DNA from: Ruminococcus sp.
GTDB lineage: Bacteria; Bacillota; Clostridia; Oscillospirales; Ruminococcaceae
Direction: 5' to 3'
DNA: 37,081 nucleotides
NCBI GenBank assembly: GCA_017961625.1
Contig: JAGCWY010000052.1
Coordinates: forward strand, 1 to 37,081
Positions 29,053 to 37,081 of the stretch are shown here, piece by piece. Made by a program: the position numbers and the translations under genes. Positions within the stretch are counted from its first letter, which is position 1. Each line of letters starts with the position of its first letter. A model generated the notes under the pieces. That model ran no database searches and was not told the origin of the DNA. It was given only the letters and a program-made list of their open reading frames with translations.

Positions 29053-32000
29053 GCCAACCCCTTTCCGACATCTACATTCTTTTGAGCTGCTGCAATTTTT
29101 TCACCAAGCCTGTAAACGTCATAATCGTTTGCTATTTCGGCATACACATTGATATTATTAACAACTATATTGCCAGAACCGTTCTCTATCGGTATGTTAC
29201 GCGCCCCTCTGCTCAGAGGAGTGATGTGTGCAGTGCCATTGTTGATACGTATTAACTCTGGTCCGGCTTCTGCGATAATGCCCTGTCCCTCTCTGAGTGT
29301 ACCGCCGTCAGCATAGAAATACTGATCAAGTATGTTTCCAAAAGCCTTATCAAGCCCGGATGCAAGTAACTGTGAAGCAGACGAACGTGAATTGCTGAAA
29401 TAATCGATAGATGCAGCGACTGGATTTAACAGTTCACGCACTCTATCAGCTGATGCAGAAGCCAAAGCATCTCCAAGTGTTATACCGGCTGAAGAACAGA
29501 AGTCAAGGAGAGCACTTATATCGAAACCGTCTATCATTGACAACTTGTCTACTATTCCAGTAGCAAGCAGTTCACCGGCTTGTAATCCGCCCTCTTCTGC
29601 CTGTTTAGTGATATTCTCTATTGTTTCTGAGAACGTTTTCCGTGTATTCTTGTCTACTGTTGCAGCCGAAAGTTTTGCATCAGCAACAATTTTATCAGAT
29701 AACGCCTTATATGCCTTCTTGCGCTCTTCGTAGCTGCTTTTAGTATCGTTCAGTGCTTTCAGATTGGCGTCTTTTTCGGAATAAAGGATTTTTTCAATAT
29801 CTTTATAGCGTTCCTCAGCATATGCCTTTTCTGCCTCTTCAAGCTTACCGAAATACTCTGTAGTGCTAAGGTAGTTCCTTTTAGCTTCATTCATGATTGA
29901 TGTAGCGTTATTGATACGTTCAAGAGCACGCTGTAAGTTCTTCGCAGCCTCTATCTGCTCATTTGATTTAGTATAACCATTGAATATTTCGATAAAATCA
30001 TTCGGAGAAACCTGATCTGACGAAAAACCTGTAAGACGTTCATATTCTGCTTCAGCTGCGTTTTTATCCTCCTTAGCCTGAGAATAATCTGCATATGATT
30101 TCTCGTACTGAGCCATGGACTCTGACTTATTCTTCGCCATCCCTGATGACATTGCCAGATAATCATCAAGATAAGCTTCCGCTTTCTTCTTGGCGATAAT
30201 ATTGTCTATCTCCTGAGACAGCTGCTTATAACTATTGATCTGATTGCCGGTCATTGTGTACTCTGTTCCAAGAGCATCATTAAGCTCCCCAAGAATATAC
30301 TCAGCACGCTTCTGATCTGAGTCCTTGACTCTTCCGCTTGCATCTGCAAGCTTGTCCAGTTCCTTCCAGAGGCTTTCAGTTCTTGAAAACTCTGCTGCTA
30401 CATCTCCGGCACGCGAATTAAAGTCATCCTTGAGCTTACTTAGCTCATCACGAACATCTGATACTGCATCGAAGTCTGCTTCATACGCCTTGCTTACTTC
30501 CTTTGCAATATCCTCGTTTTCACTCATAGCAACATTCAGAGCTATAAGAGCAGCAGTAAGTCCTACAACAGCAGCAGCTACAGCAACAGCCGGATTAGCA
30601 CTCATTGTGATATTGAGTGCCTTCATGACTGTATCCCCTTTTTGAAGGGCACTGGTAAACTTAGATACCTTATCTAAAGCATGAAGTGAAGCAACAGTAG
30701 CTCCTATGCCTGTAATGACTGGTATCATATCCTTGCCGCGCTTTATAATGCTGGGCAGCTCTTTCAACAGGAAGGAAACAAACTCCGCACCCTCTTTAAA
30801 TACTGGTTTAAGTGCCTTGCCTATCTTCGGTACTTGTTCTGTAGCATATCTAACCACATCCCGAAGTGCAGGCTGCAATTCATCAGAGAGCTCTATTTTC
30901 GCACCATCAACCGCAGACTGGAATACAGTTATATCTCCGGCAAGGTTATCCATCATAGTATCAGCCATACCTTGAGCTGCTCCGCTACAGTTCTCTATAG
31001 CTCCGGAAAGCTTGTCGACATCTTCAGGAGCCGCATTTACCAGAGCAAGGAAGCCGGACATTGCATTCTTACCGACAAGAGCCTCAGCCTGTGAAGCTTT
31101 CTCGGACTCTGAAAGTTTGTCAAATGCAGCGCTTGTATCGGCAATTATATCAGCAAAATCTCTCATGCTGCCATCAGCATTCTGTGTTTCGACAGTAATT
31201 TCTCCGATTTCCTTACCACACACAACGAAATCAGTTGTAAGATTGCTCATGATAGTTCTGAGTGCTGTACCTGCCTGTGAGGCTTTGATTCCACTGTTTG
31301 CCATAAGTCCGATAGCAAGAGCCGTATCTTCGACAGAGTAGCCTAAAGCACCTGCTATAGGTGCCGTATACTTAAATGTCTCGCCCATCATACTGACGTT
31401 CGTGTTCGCATTTGACGATGCTGCTGCCATGACATCAGCGAAGTGTCCTGCGTCTGCTGCCTTAAGTCCGAATGCTGTAAGCGCATCCGTAACTATATCT
31501 GAGGTAGTTCCAAGATCTTCGCCAGAAGCTGCTGCGAGTCCAAGGATACCATCAATACCGTTGAGCATATCCTCAGTTTTCCAGCCTGCCATAGCCATAT
31601 AATTGAACGCCTCTGCCGACTGTTCTGCTGTGAATTTGGTTGTCGCACCCATTTCTTTGGCTTTATTGCTCAGCTGCTCAACTTCTGAGGCTGATGCCTG
31701 GGAGATAGCTGCGACCTGACCCATGGCCGCTTCAAAAGCTGCTCCGGTATGGATAACGTCTGTAGTCAGTTCTTTAAGCTCACGCGCAGCAAAACGGATA
31801 CCATCAGTTACCAGGTTAGCCAGTACGCCTTTCATAACTGTGAAGCCTTCACTTGCGCGGGCTGTCTGTTCTGAAGCTTCTGCGGTTTCTTTACTTAGTT
31901 CTGCGGTTTCATCTGCTGCACGATCAGTCTCAGTTCCGAACTCACGCAGCTTACTGTTAGCCTGTGTGAGCTGATTCTCATACTTGCCAACTTCTGCCCT

Positions 32001-32321
32001 GGCGTATTCTACCTCACGCTGGAAAGCACGGTACTGTTCTTCTGAGATCTTTCCTTCCTTGACCTGCTTGTTGACCTGTTCCTGAGCATCTTCAAGCAGC
32101 TTGAGCTTCTTCTTACTTTCATCAAGTGCGGTATTGATCAGATCCTGTTTCTGTTTCCAGAGAACAGCAGAATCACCACTTGTTTTTATAGTCTTTTCAA
32201 CTTCACGGAGCTCTGACTGTGCCTTCTTAGTAGCACTTTCCATGCTTTTCAGAGCATTATTCAGTCCGACAGTATCGGCTCCGATCTGTATAGTCAGACC
32301 CTTTATTACTTTATTTGCCAT
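29049..32321 (-). CDS. Tail tape measure protein (TP901 family)
   Basis: 1090 aa. The N-terminus is coiled coil (ESATKKAQSELREVEKTIKTSG); the TP901 core lies at about 205-400 (GAAFEAAMGQVAAISQASASEVEQL ... AFNYMAMAGWKTEDMLNGIDGILGLAAASGEDLGTTSDIVTDALTAFGL). A hydrophobic stretch (AVAAAVVGLTAALIALNVAM) is near 585 and a charged coiled coil follows. Tail length scales with its length; 1090 residues would give a tail of roughly 160 nm by the usual 0.15 nm per residue. GGAGGCAATA precedes the ATG. Confidence 0.95.
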   Translation of the reverse strand: MANKVIKGLTIQIGADTVGLNNALKSMESATKKAQSELREVEKTIKTSGDSAVLWKQKQDLINTALDESKKKLKLLEDAQEQVNKQVKEGKISEEQYRAFQREVEYARAEVGKYENQLTQANSKLREFGTETDRAADETAELSKETAEASEQTARASEGFTVMKGVLANLVTDGIRFAARELKELTTDVIHTGAAFEAAMGQVAAISQASASEVEQLSNKAKEMGATTKFTAEQSAEAFNYMAMAGWKTEDMLNGIDGILGLAAASGEDLGTTSDIVTDALTAFGLKAADAGHFADVMAAASSNANTNVSMMGETFKYTAPIAGALGYSVEDTALAIGLMANSGIKASQAGTALRTIMSNLTTDFVVCGKEIGEITVETQNADGSMRDFADIIADTSAAFDKLSESEKASQAEALVGKNAMSGFLALVNAAPEDVDKLSGAIENCSGAAQGMADTMMDNLAGDITVFQSAVDGAKIELSDELQPALRDVVRYATEQVPKIGKALKPVFKEGAEFVSFLLKELPSIIKRGKDMIPVITGIGATVASLHALDKVSKFTSALQKGDTVMKALNITMSANPAVAVAAAVVGLTAALIALNVAMSENEDIAKEVSKAYEADFDAVSDVRDELSKLKDDFNSRAGDVAAEFSRTESLWKELDKLADASGRVKDSDQKRAEYILGELNDALGTEYTMTGNQINSYKQLSQEIDNIIAKKKAEAYLDDYLAMSSGMAKNKSESMAQYEKSYADYSQAKEDKNAAEAEYERLTGFSSDQVSPNDFIEIFNGYTKSNEQIEAAKNLQRALERINNATSIMNEAKRNYLSTTEYFGKLEEAEKAYAEERYKDIEKILYSEKDANLKALNDTKSSYEERKKAYKALSDKIVADAKLSAATVDKNTRKTFSETIENITKQAEEGGLQAGELLATGIVDKLSMIDGFDISALLDFCSSAGITLGDALASASADRVRELLNPVAASIDYFSNSRSSASQLLASGLDKAFGNILDQYFYADGGTLREGQGIIAEAGPELIRINNGTAHITPLSRGARNIPIENGSGNIVVNNINVYAEIANDYDVYRLGEKIAAAQKNVDVGKGLA

Positions 32322-32586
32322 TATTGCCTCCGAACATATCTCTCAGAGCACCCCTGTCAGGCTCTGTCTGATTGTAGCAGTATGCGTTTTTCAGATATTC
32401 CTGCCCGGCTTCACTTCGGTTGCAGTTCCACACGACTGCATCATGAAGATAGCCCCAGTATTCAAATACACCTATATTGTCTATTTCCTTGAAGCTCAGG
32501 CGCGCATAGTCTGATACTACCTTATAGTAGTAACTGTTATTGTGATAATATGCCTTACTTTTCTCTTCTTCAGGATAGTAAGGCAT
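32311..32586 (-). CDS. Tail assembly chaperone, C-terminal frameshift part (gpT-like)
   Basis: 91 aa (MPYYPEEEKSKAYYHNNSYYYKVV). Charged and Tyr-rich, like the T part of gpG/gpGT pairs. Its ATG overlaps the stop of the upstream chaperone (TAATG), and a CCCAAAC slippery site just before allows -1 frameshifting into this frame. It is likely made mainly as a fusion to the gene at 32586-32855. It lies directly before the tape measure gene. Confidence 0.85.
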   Translation of the reverse strand: MPYYPEEEKSKAYYHNNSYYYKVVSDYARLSFKEIDNIGVFEYWGYLHDAVVWNCNRSEAGQEYLKNAYCYNQTEPDRGALRDMFGGNNGK

Positions 32587-32855
32587 TATGAGTTTGGGTC
32601 AGTTTCGTGAATGTTTTCGACCCATTTAGGGAAATCTGAGGCGAATGTCTTGAAATCGTCTATAGTAAACTGATCCCGTACATAATCAGCATCGATAGAG
32701 ATTCCTTCGTCATTTCTATTACATATCTCTGCGACAGATCTGAAAACTTCCTCGTCAGTTTTAGCTTTCATATAGCCTTCGTACCACATTCTGACTGTAG
32801 GCTGATGGACTGTAAGTTTTGTACCGTTATCAAGAGTATAATCAAACTTTCTCAT
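32586..32855 (-). CDS. Tail assembly chaperone (gpG-like)
   Basis: 89 aa (RKFDYTLDNGTKLTVHQPTVRMWYEGYM). It is in the classic place between the major tail protein and tape measure. The short form ends at TAA; the -1 shift on CCCAAAC fuses it to the next ORF. The chaperone is thought to coat the tape measure during tail assembly. GGAGC precedes the ATG. Confidence 0.85.
   Translation of the reverse strand: MRKFDYTLDNGTKLTVHQPTVRMWYEGYMKAKTDEEVFRSVAEICNRNDEGISIDADYVRDQFTIDDFKTFASDFPKWVENIHETDPNS
32592..32598 (-). promoter_or_regulatory. -1 programmed frameshift site CCCAAAC
   Basis: The codons GAC CCA AAC TCA TAA read C-CCA-AAC, a perfect X-XXY-YYZ heptamer (CCCAAAC) two codons before the stop. 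Slipping to CCC-AAA continues as Lys-Leu-Ile-Met-Pro-Tyr-Tyr in the frame of the downstream chaperone gene. The same arrangement makes gpGT in lambda with GGGAAAG. Confidence 0.85.
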
Positions 32856-32868
32856 ATATGCTCCTTTA

Positions 32869-32899
32869 CAAAAACAGGGCAGAGGAGTTCCCCCTGCCC
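32869..32899 (-). terminator. Terminator after the small gene at 32906-33076
   Basis: On the minus strand GGGCAG and CTGCCC (32899-32877) form the stem and TGTTTTTG follows. It lies between the major tail protein and the tail chaperones, so it may lower expression of the later tail genes compared with the major tail protein. Confidence 0.72.
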
Positions 32900-32905
32900 A
32901 TCATG

Positions 32906-33076
32906 TTATTTATGTATCTTCCTGATCAGAACTATACCACGCTTATTATCTGTGCCGGAAAGCTCTATAATCCGTTCTTTTGCAGGCTTGTAACCTTTAC
33001 GCGGATATATGTCCCCGGCTTTATAAGGATGGTTATTGTCCTGAAGATCCTCAAAATATGCTACTACTCTGTACAT
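32906..33076 (-). CDS. Small phage protein between major tail protein and chaperone (56 aa)
   Basis: The product is MYRVVAYFEDLQDNN... with the segment HPYKAGDIYPRKGYKP and a beta-rich end (RIIELSGTDNKRGIVLI). Small proteins of this shape stand next to the major tail protein in many Firmicutes siphophages. Function unknown, perhaps tail assembly. It starts one base after the stop of the major tail gene, with GCAGGTG upstream. Confidence 0.78.
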   Translation of the reverse strand: MYRVVAYFEDLQDNNHPYKAGDIYPRKGYKPAKERIIELSGTDNKRGIVLIRKIHK

Positions 33077-33077
33077 A

Positions 33078-33887
33078 TCATGCACCTGCCGATGTTACAG
33101 TAACAACGCAGCTGTCAGTATATGTATTACCGTCTACAGTGATCGATGCCGTTATAGTAGCTGTTCCGGCTGATACACCAGTTACAACGCCGCCCGAAGT
33201 TACAGTAGCGTTATCCTCATCAGAGGAAGCCCATGTTACTGTCTCCCCTGCCGGAGAAGTTGAAGCTGTGAGTGTTACTGTTGAGTTAGCAACAACAGTT
33301 TCTGTTCTCTTGCTGAGGGTGATTCCTACAGCCGGCTCGATGATCTCTTCCTCATAGATCAGGAGAGTTCCATCATCATCAAGCTTTGGTTCAAGCTCGA
33401 ATGTAGGAGTGATTATTGTTTCCTGAGTAGGTGAGAACGCAGCTTCCCAGCTTGCGGTATTGACTCCGACACCGGTGATGCGTATATCACCATCGACCTT
33501 ATCCTTATGAACGCCGCGGATCAGATAACGGATGCCGTCATCATTCTCGATGCCACCGATCTTTGTTGTGCGCTTGCCGTTAGCCTCTGTAGTACGTGCT
33601 GTAGCTACCAGAGCCTTGATAGTATTGCCGTTCCATGTGATATTACCGTAGCCGATAGACATATTTTCGCCGGTTATCTTGCGCTTCTTAGCCTTTCCGT
33701 CATCTGACTCTGCAAGATACCAGGTCGTGTTATAGTTGATAGTCGCACCATTCTTCGTGCGTCCTATCATATTCTCCTCTTTTTCGATCTCTTCATCGGT
33801 TGGAATGGATCCTGTGAATGCCATCACATAGAAGTCCATAGAACCAAGTACGATCTTATTGAGCTCCTTAGTCTGTGTGTGTGCCAT
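33078..33887 (-). CDS. Major tail protein with C-terminal Ig-like (Big_2) domain
   Basis: 269 aa. Residues 1 to about 180 form a tail-tube protein (LGSMDFYVMAFTGSIPTDEEIEKEEN). About 80 residues at the end form a bacterial Ig-like domain (ASTSPAGETVTWASSDEDNATVTSGGVVTGVSAGTATITA). Ig domains on phage tails may bind host or mucus carbohydrates. GGGAGGTTAATT precedes the ATG. Confidence 0.9.
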   Translation of the reverse strand: MAHTQTKELNKIVLGSMDFYVMAFTGSIPTDEEIEKEENMIGRTKNGATINYNTTWYLAESDDGKAKKRKITGENMSIGYGNITWNGNTIKALVATARTTEANGKRTTKIGGIENDDGIRYLIRGVHKDKVDGDIRITGVGVNTASWEAAFSPTQETIITPTFELEPKLDDDGTLLIYEEEIIEPAVGITLSKRTETVVANSTVTLTASTSPAGETVTWASSDEDNATVTSGGVVTGVSAGTATITASITVDGNTYTDSCVVTVTSAGA

Positions 33888-33889
33888 AA

Positions 33890-34225
33890 TTAACCTCCCA
33901 TTTTCTGGATAGTATTGAATGAATAGGACGTGAAGTGCATCTCCTCGCCCTCTAAGTATGTATCAGCCTGTTTTTCAAGCTCTGTATCACTGAAAAGCTC
34001 TTCGATGCTTCTTTCAAGCGACACATCCTTGTCAGCTGTATACAGCTCCACAACGATAGAAGCGTTGCGATATAAGTTAAGATTGTCGGCGCCGGTGATA
34101 TTGGTGCCGGCTTCATGATATGCGATATAAGGCAGCTGCTGAGGCTCATTGAAGTGAAGATATGCGACAGGCAGTTTCAGAGTAAGCAGCCGCTGGTATA
34201 TTTCAGATAATTCAAGCTGTATCAT
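33890..34225 (-). CDS. Tail terminator/completion protein (111 aa)
   Basis: Short beta-rich protein (LPVAYLHFNEPQQLPYIAYHEAGTNI ... IVVELYTADKDVSLERSIEELF). The order (connector, HK97 gp10-like, this gene, major tail) matches tail terminators of HK97-like phages. Overlaps the preceding gene by four bases. Function by position and fold. Confidence 0.72.
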   Translation of the reverse strand: MIQLELSEIYQRLLTLKLPVAYLHFNEPQQLPYIAYHEAGTNITGADNLNLYRNASIVVELYTADKDVSLERSIEELFSDTELEKQADTYLEGEEMHFTSYSFNTIQKMGG

Positions 34226-34614
34226 AATTCCTCCAGTAATCTGTCAACTTTCTGCTGCGCACTGTCATTCGCTGTACTGATATGCGGTATCGCCCTTGAT
34301 CTGGTCGTTCCGTCACGATTCAGATGACCGTTTTCAAGAAGATGCGTCAGCCGGTAGTGCTTGCCTTTTGCATATACGGTAACATTGATATTACCGTTGC
34401 TCTTTTCGATTATATATGACCAGCTCCGGCGGTAGGCTCCTTTTGTGAAGCCTTTGTATCCGCCTGTATAGACTGGTGCAAGAGCTTTTACTTCTTCCAC
34501 AGCTTCTGCGCCGATGGTTTCAATGCCGGCTCCGACTATTTCCTTTATCTCTTCTGTATATCCTTTGCAATAGTTAACAAGAGCTTCAGTGAGCTGATCG
34601 GGAGTAATATTCAT
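34222..34614 (-). CDS. HK97 gp10-like head-tail joining protein
   Basis: 130 aa (VEEVKALAPVYTGGYKGFTKGAYRRSWSYIIEKSNGNINVTVYAKG), the characteristic HK97 gp10 family motif. It helps join head and tail. GGGGGAGTACA precedes the ATG. Confidence 0.86.
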   Translation of the reverse strand: MNITPDQLTEALVNYCKGYTEEIKEIVGAGIETIGAEAVEEVKALAPVYTGGYKGFTKGAYRRSWSYIIEKSNGNINVTVYAKGKHYRLTHLLENGHLNRDGTTRSRAIPHISTANDSAQQKVDRLLEEL

Positions 34615-34946
34615 TGTACTCCCCCTTTATTGAGGCGTTCAGCGCGGATAACAAACTCCCTGTGCTGTTCCATAAAGTCGTCAATATGCTTGATATTGTA
34701 GGTATTTCCATTGTATATAATGCGTAACTCTGATGTGAGCTTATCTGCCATTATCCTTGAATACCTGATCTTAAATATCATATCGTTTTCAGAATTGACT
34801 TGTGCAGCAGCATAATACTCTCTTCCACCAGTACAGTTGACTTCTGCCCAGGGCTTGAAAAGTGTTTCCCAGGCTTTTTTCTTATTGCCTATAGTATCAG
34901 TCGTTTCGGTATAGTGCTGTACGTCTATCTTCTTTGTATATGCCAT
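34611..34946 (-). CDS. Head-tail adaptor / head closure protein (SPP1 gp16-like)
   Basis: 111 aa (VQHYTETTDTIGNKKKAWETLFKPWAEV ... FKIRYSRIMADKLTSELRIIYNGNTYNIKHIDDF), a classic head closure family. The ATG at 34946 has AGGGTGAG; the frame is also open to a GTG at 34955 in the stop of the preceding gene. Confidence 0.86.
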   Translation of the reverse strand: MAYTKKIDVQHYTETTDTIGNKKKAWETLFKPWAEVNCTGGREYYAAAQVNSENDMIFKIRYSRIMADKLTSELRIIYNGNTYNIKHIDDFMEQHREFVIRAERLNKGGVQ

Positions 34947-34951
34947 ATCGC

Positions 34952-35245
34952 TCACCCTAAATGGTTCACAGCGTACATACTGAGTATTGTTTTTACTGTT
35001 GGTGATACCTGCTTATGCAGACTGAGAGTATAGTCCCTCTGAGTGTACATATCGTTTACAAGCACACAGAAAGCCGTTGCAAGATCGTCATGTTCGTCAA
35101 GCTGGTTATCATCCAATCCTGTATAGCCTTTTATATATGCCTTTGCCGCAGGCATAAGCATATTACCGACAATATCATCACTATCATCATCGGAAATACC
35201 ACAATAATCTTTTACCAGTTCAGGTGTAAGCTCACTAATGGTCAT
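34952..35245 (-). CDS. Head-tail connector (gp6-like)
   Basis: 97 aa helical (ELTPELVKDYCGISDDDSDDIVGNMLMPAAKAYIKGYTGL ... HDDLATAFCVLVNDMYTQRDY). Matches the gp6/gp15 connector family that attaches below the portal. The ATG at 35245 has AAAGGCGGCGAG upstream; a second ATG at 35263 is less well placed. Confidence 0.86.
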   Translation of the reverse strand: MTISELTPELVKDYCGISDDDSDDIVGNMLMPAAKAYIKGYTGLDDNQLDEHDDLATAFCVLVNDMYTQRDYTLSLHKQVSPTVKTILSMYAVNHLG

Positions 35246-35263
35246 GATCTCGCCGCCTTTCAT

Positions 35264-35299
35264 GTAAAATCAAGCGGACAAGCATTGACCAGTCCGCTT
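35264..35299 (-). terminator. Terminator-like hairpin after the capsid gene
   Basis: On the minus strand AAGCGGAC (35299-35292) pairs with GTCCGCTT (35279-35272), followed by GATTTTAC. It is likely a leaky terminator that raises capsid mRNA relative to connector and tail genes. Confidence 0.65.
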
Positions 35300-35307
35300 A
35301 TGAGTCT

Positions 35308-36462
35308 TTATGAAGCCTTTACCTTGAGTACAGCAAGCTTCTGCTCATTTGTGATCTTTGAATCGAACTCAAACCAAGCATCGATGCCGATAGCGTGCTG
35401 AGTGTGATATGCTTCTCTGAGCACCTCAATACCGATATCCTCACGGAAGTTCACCGAAAGACCACTATAATCACCGTAGAGAATAGCAAGCTTGTTAGCA
35501 GCAATACTGTCCATATTATCGGAAAGATGTACAGGCTTTCCAAGAAGTCTATAAGGGAATTCTACTGACGGATCTGGTTCAATAAGGGGTCTTCCATTGT
35601 CATCCTTCAGCATCTTGATAGCTGTCCATGTTGTTGAATTCATTGTCCAGCAAGCATTCTTCTGGAATTTCTGTTTAACTGCAGCCTGAACTGCTATAAG
35701 ATCATCAAGGCCAACTGTGAGAGCTGTGCCTGTTGTGACTACATTGCTGGTCTTTGTTGCACCCTGAGCAGCACTTGAACCAGAACCATTGAGAAGCTCT
35801 CCCTCAAGGAACTGTGCAACTTTCTCAGCTATTTTGTTGATAACAAACTGAGTCACATTTATAGCAGAACTGTTTATTACACTCTTTCCTACGAGAACGA
35901 GTGCACCTGCAAGATAACCACTGAGGTCAACAGATGTGAACTTACCGCTGTCAGCTGTAAGAGGAGTGAACTCAGATGCATAGCCTACAGTCACATCATG
36001 AGTACTGTTTGCCTTAGTCCACTTAGGGATTTTAAGTGTGCCCTTCTCATGATAGACTTCGGCACCTGAAAGAATTGGACACATATCAACAACAGTGTCG
36101 ATGATGCGCTTTGCGATTGATGTCGGAATCGTTGACGCTCCATTAGTCCAGTCAATATTCTGCTCACCTGCTCTCATTTCCTGAACTCTGCCATTAAGGA
36201 AATCAGTGAAAGCTCTCTCTTCGAGCTCTTCCTGTGTTGGCTGCTTTGTCTGAGCTGCCGGCTCTGCTGCCTTGCGGTCAGAAATGCCCTGTGCTCTCTC
36301 TTCTGCTTCGATAGTAGCATCAAGCTGCTTTATCTCTGATTCCAGAGTGTTGAACTGAGTGTTCTCCTCTTCTGTGAATGCTCTCTCCTCGGTCTTTACC
36401 TTGTCAAGCATTGCCTGAAGCTCTGCCTTCTTTCTGTTTCTCATTTCAATAAGCTTTTTCAT
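35308..36462 (-). CDS. Major capsid protein, HK97 fold
   Basis: 384 aa. About the first 100 residues are a charged coiled-coil delta/scaffold domain (KKAELQAMLDKVKTEERAFTEEENTQFN). The coat domain follows, with WTNGASTIPTSIAKRIIDTV, FLEGELLNGSGSSAAQG, and a C-terminal KPVHLSDNMDSI ... ILYGDYSGLSVNFREDIGIEVL. The prohead protease upstream probably removes the scaffold part. It overlaps the protease stop (ATGA). Confidence 0.93.
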   Translation of the reverse strand: MKKLIEMRNRKKAELQAMLDKVKTEERAFTEEENTQFNTLESEIKQLDATIEAEERAQGISDRKAAEPAAQTKQPTQEELEERAFTDFLNGRVQEMRAGEQNIDWTNGASTIPTSIAKRIIDTVVDMCPILSGAEVYHEKGTLKIPKWTKANSTHDVTVGYASEFTPLTADSGKFTSVDLSGYLAGALVLVGKSVINSSAINVTQFVINKIAEKVAQFLEGELLNGSGSSAAQGATKTSNVVTTGTALTVGLDDLIAVQAAVKQKFQKNACWTMNSTTWTAIKMLKDDNGRPLIEPDPSVEFPYRLLGKPVHLSDNMDSIAANKLAILYGDYSGLSVNFREDIGIEVLREAYHTQHAIGIDAWFEFDSKITNEQKLAVLKVKAS

Positions 36463-37037
36463 AACTTTTTGATCCTTTCCTCATAATCAGTATAGTCGGG
36501 TTTATTTACGTGTGATATAAGCAGCTCCGGTTCTATGTCCAGAGCACGCTGTTCAATGTCAATGTCGCCGTCGGCTCGGCATTCTACCGAAGTAGCAGCA
36601 TAACAAGGGACTTTGTCCTTGATAAGTGATACATGATCAAGGAGGAAGCTCTTGACGTGTCTGATCGGGAGCTCGCCCTCACCTCTCTGCTCCATTTCGT
36701 CCTGTACGTTGTACATACCGAAAGACCAGCCTCTGAGCTTGCCCTTTCGTGCCATTTCAATGACTGTCTCGTCTGTGATGAGTACATCGGCATGGAGTCC
36801 GATAGCGTCCTCTTTCAGTGTGAGAGTGCCATTTCGGGTACTTGCATAAGCGTGTCCCTGATCGTGATCGAGTGTGACATTTATATCGCCGCTCTTTCTG
36901 ATAGCTTCTCCGAAGGCTCGTTCCTCGATAGTTTCAAGAACTTTACCGCGTGGAGTTATCACAGGTCTGCTGAGCTTGCCTGTGACGTTGACATATCCGC
37001 TTATGTGGAGACCGTCTGCTCTTAGTTCGATACGCAT
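36459..37037 (-). CDS. Prohead protease, HK97/U35 family
   Basis: 192 aa. The likely catalytic residues are His58 in VTLDHDQGHAYA and Ser105 in RGWSFGMY, with the conserved LLDHVSL segment near 132-138. It cleaves the capsid scaffold domain and then itself. The ATG at 37037 has GAAGAAGGTGAAATA upstream. The first 97 bases of the gene are repeated at the start of the window because of the circular overlap. Confidence 0.94.
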   Translation of the reverse strand: MRIELRADGLHISGYVNVTGKLSRPVITPRGKVLETIEERAFGEAIRKSGDINVTLDHDQGHAYASTRNGTLTLKEDAIGLHADVLITDETVIEMARKGKLRGWSFGMYNVQDEMEQRGEGELPIRHVKSFLLDHVSLIKDKVPCYAATSVECRADGDIDIEQRALDIEPELLISHVNKPDYTDYEERIKKL

Positions 37038-37081
37038 TATTTCACCTTCTTCCTGTGTTTGGGTATAAAAATAGCACTTGC
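36941..37081. repeat. Terminal direct repeat, right copy (circular-assembly overlap)
   Basis: Identical to bases 1-141. See the left copy. Confidence 0.95.

Noticed and set aside
1..37081. CRISPR array
   Set aside because: No set of regularly spaced direct repeats was seen; the only repeat cluster is the short iteron group at 12453-12696.
36941..37081. Biological long terminal repeat used for packaging
   Set aside because: The repeat begins and ends inside a gene and a hairpin without any signal, and its length equals a common assembler k-mer. The HNH-terminase layout points to cos packaging instead.

Overview
The window is a complete temperate siphophage genome. Bases 1-141 and 36941-37081 are identical, so it closes into a circle of about 36,940 bp. 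The 141-base overlap looks like the join of a circular assembly rather than a biological terminal repeat. Strong Gram-positive style Shine-Dalgarno sequences sit before nearly every gene and the promoters match the sigma-A consensus. The family mix (HK97-type head, TP901-type tape measure, r1t-type holin, large serine integrase, ArpU-like late regulator) points to a low- to mid-GC Firmicute host, most likely a gut Clostridia such as a Ruminococcus relative. The host assignment is inference.

Layout. Almost everything is on the minus strand, so it reads from high to low coordinates. The lysogeny switch is at 20615-23708: a Cro-like HTH protein and an AntA/KilAC antirepressor leave leftwards, while a CI-like repressor, an unknown 133-aa protein and a serine integrase leave rightwards. 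Between the two directions lie perfectly spaced divergent promoters carrying TTAGTAAC-type operators. The early and replication block follows at 19846-5950: a PAPS-reductase-like protein, a PDDEXK (RecE-type) exonuclease, a putative annealing protein, SSB, a DUF927 helicase/primase-like protein, an iteron origin, a DEAD/DEAH helicase, a VRR-NUC nuclease, many tiny Cys-rich or membrane proteins, and an ArpU/sigma-like regulator. At 5948 a consensus promoter starts a structured RNA that contains a tRNA-Met-like element, followed by HNH, small and large terminase, portal and a small 78-aa gene, ending at a terminator at 1011-1040. Across the circle join come two small genes, prohead protease, capsid, connectors, major tail protein, tail chaperones (with a -1 frameshift site), tape measure, Dit, a beta-helix-like protein, Tal, and the lysis cassette. 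That block ends at a bidirectional terminator next to a candidate attP.

Most notable points. (1) The portal protein carries a Gly/Ser/Lys linker and a C-terminal BECR/DUF4258-like nuclease-toxin domain. A 78-aa gene starting on the very next base is a good immunity candidate, so this looks like a virion-borne polymorphic toxin/immunity pair. (2) A roughly 115-nt plus-strand RNA at 738-852, with a perfect promoter and terminator, lies opposite to the late genes. (3) A structured minus-strand RNA of about 300 nt at 5607-5918 ends in a tRNA-Met(CAU)-like fold with a non-pairing acceptor stem. (4) A symmetric origin has eight GCGGAAC iterons around an AT-rich island. (5) Three core genes have ideal Shine-Dalgarno spacing only to AUA or AUU codons.
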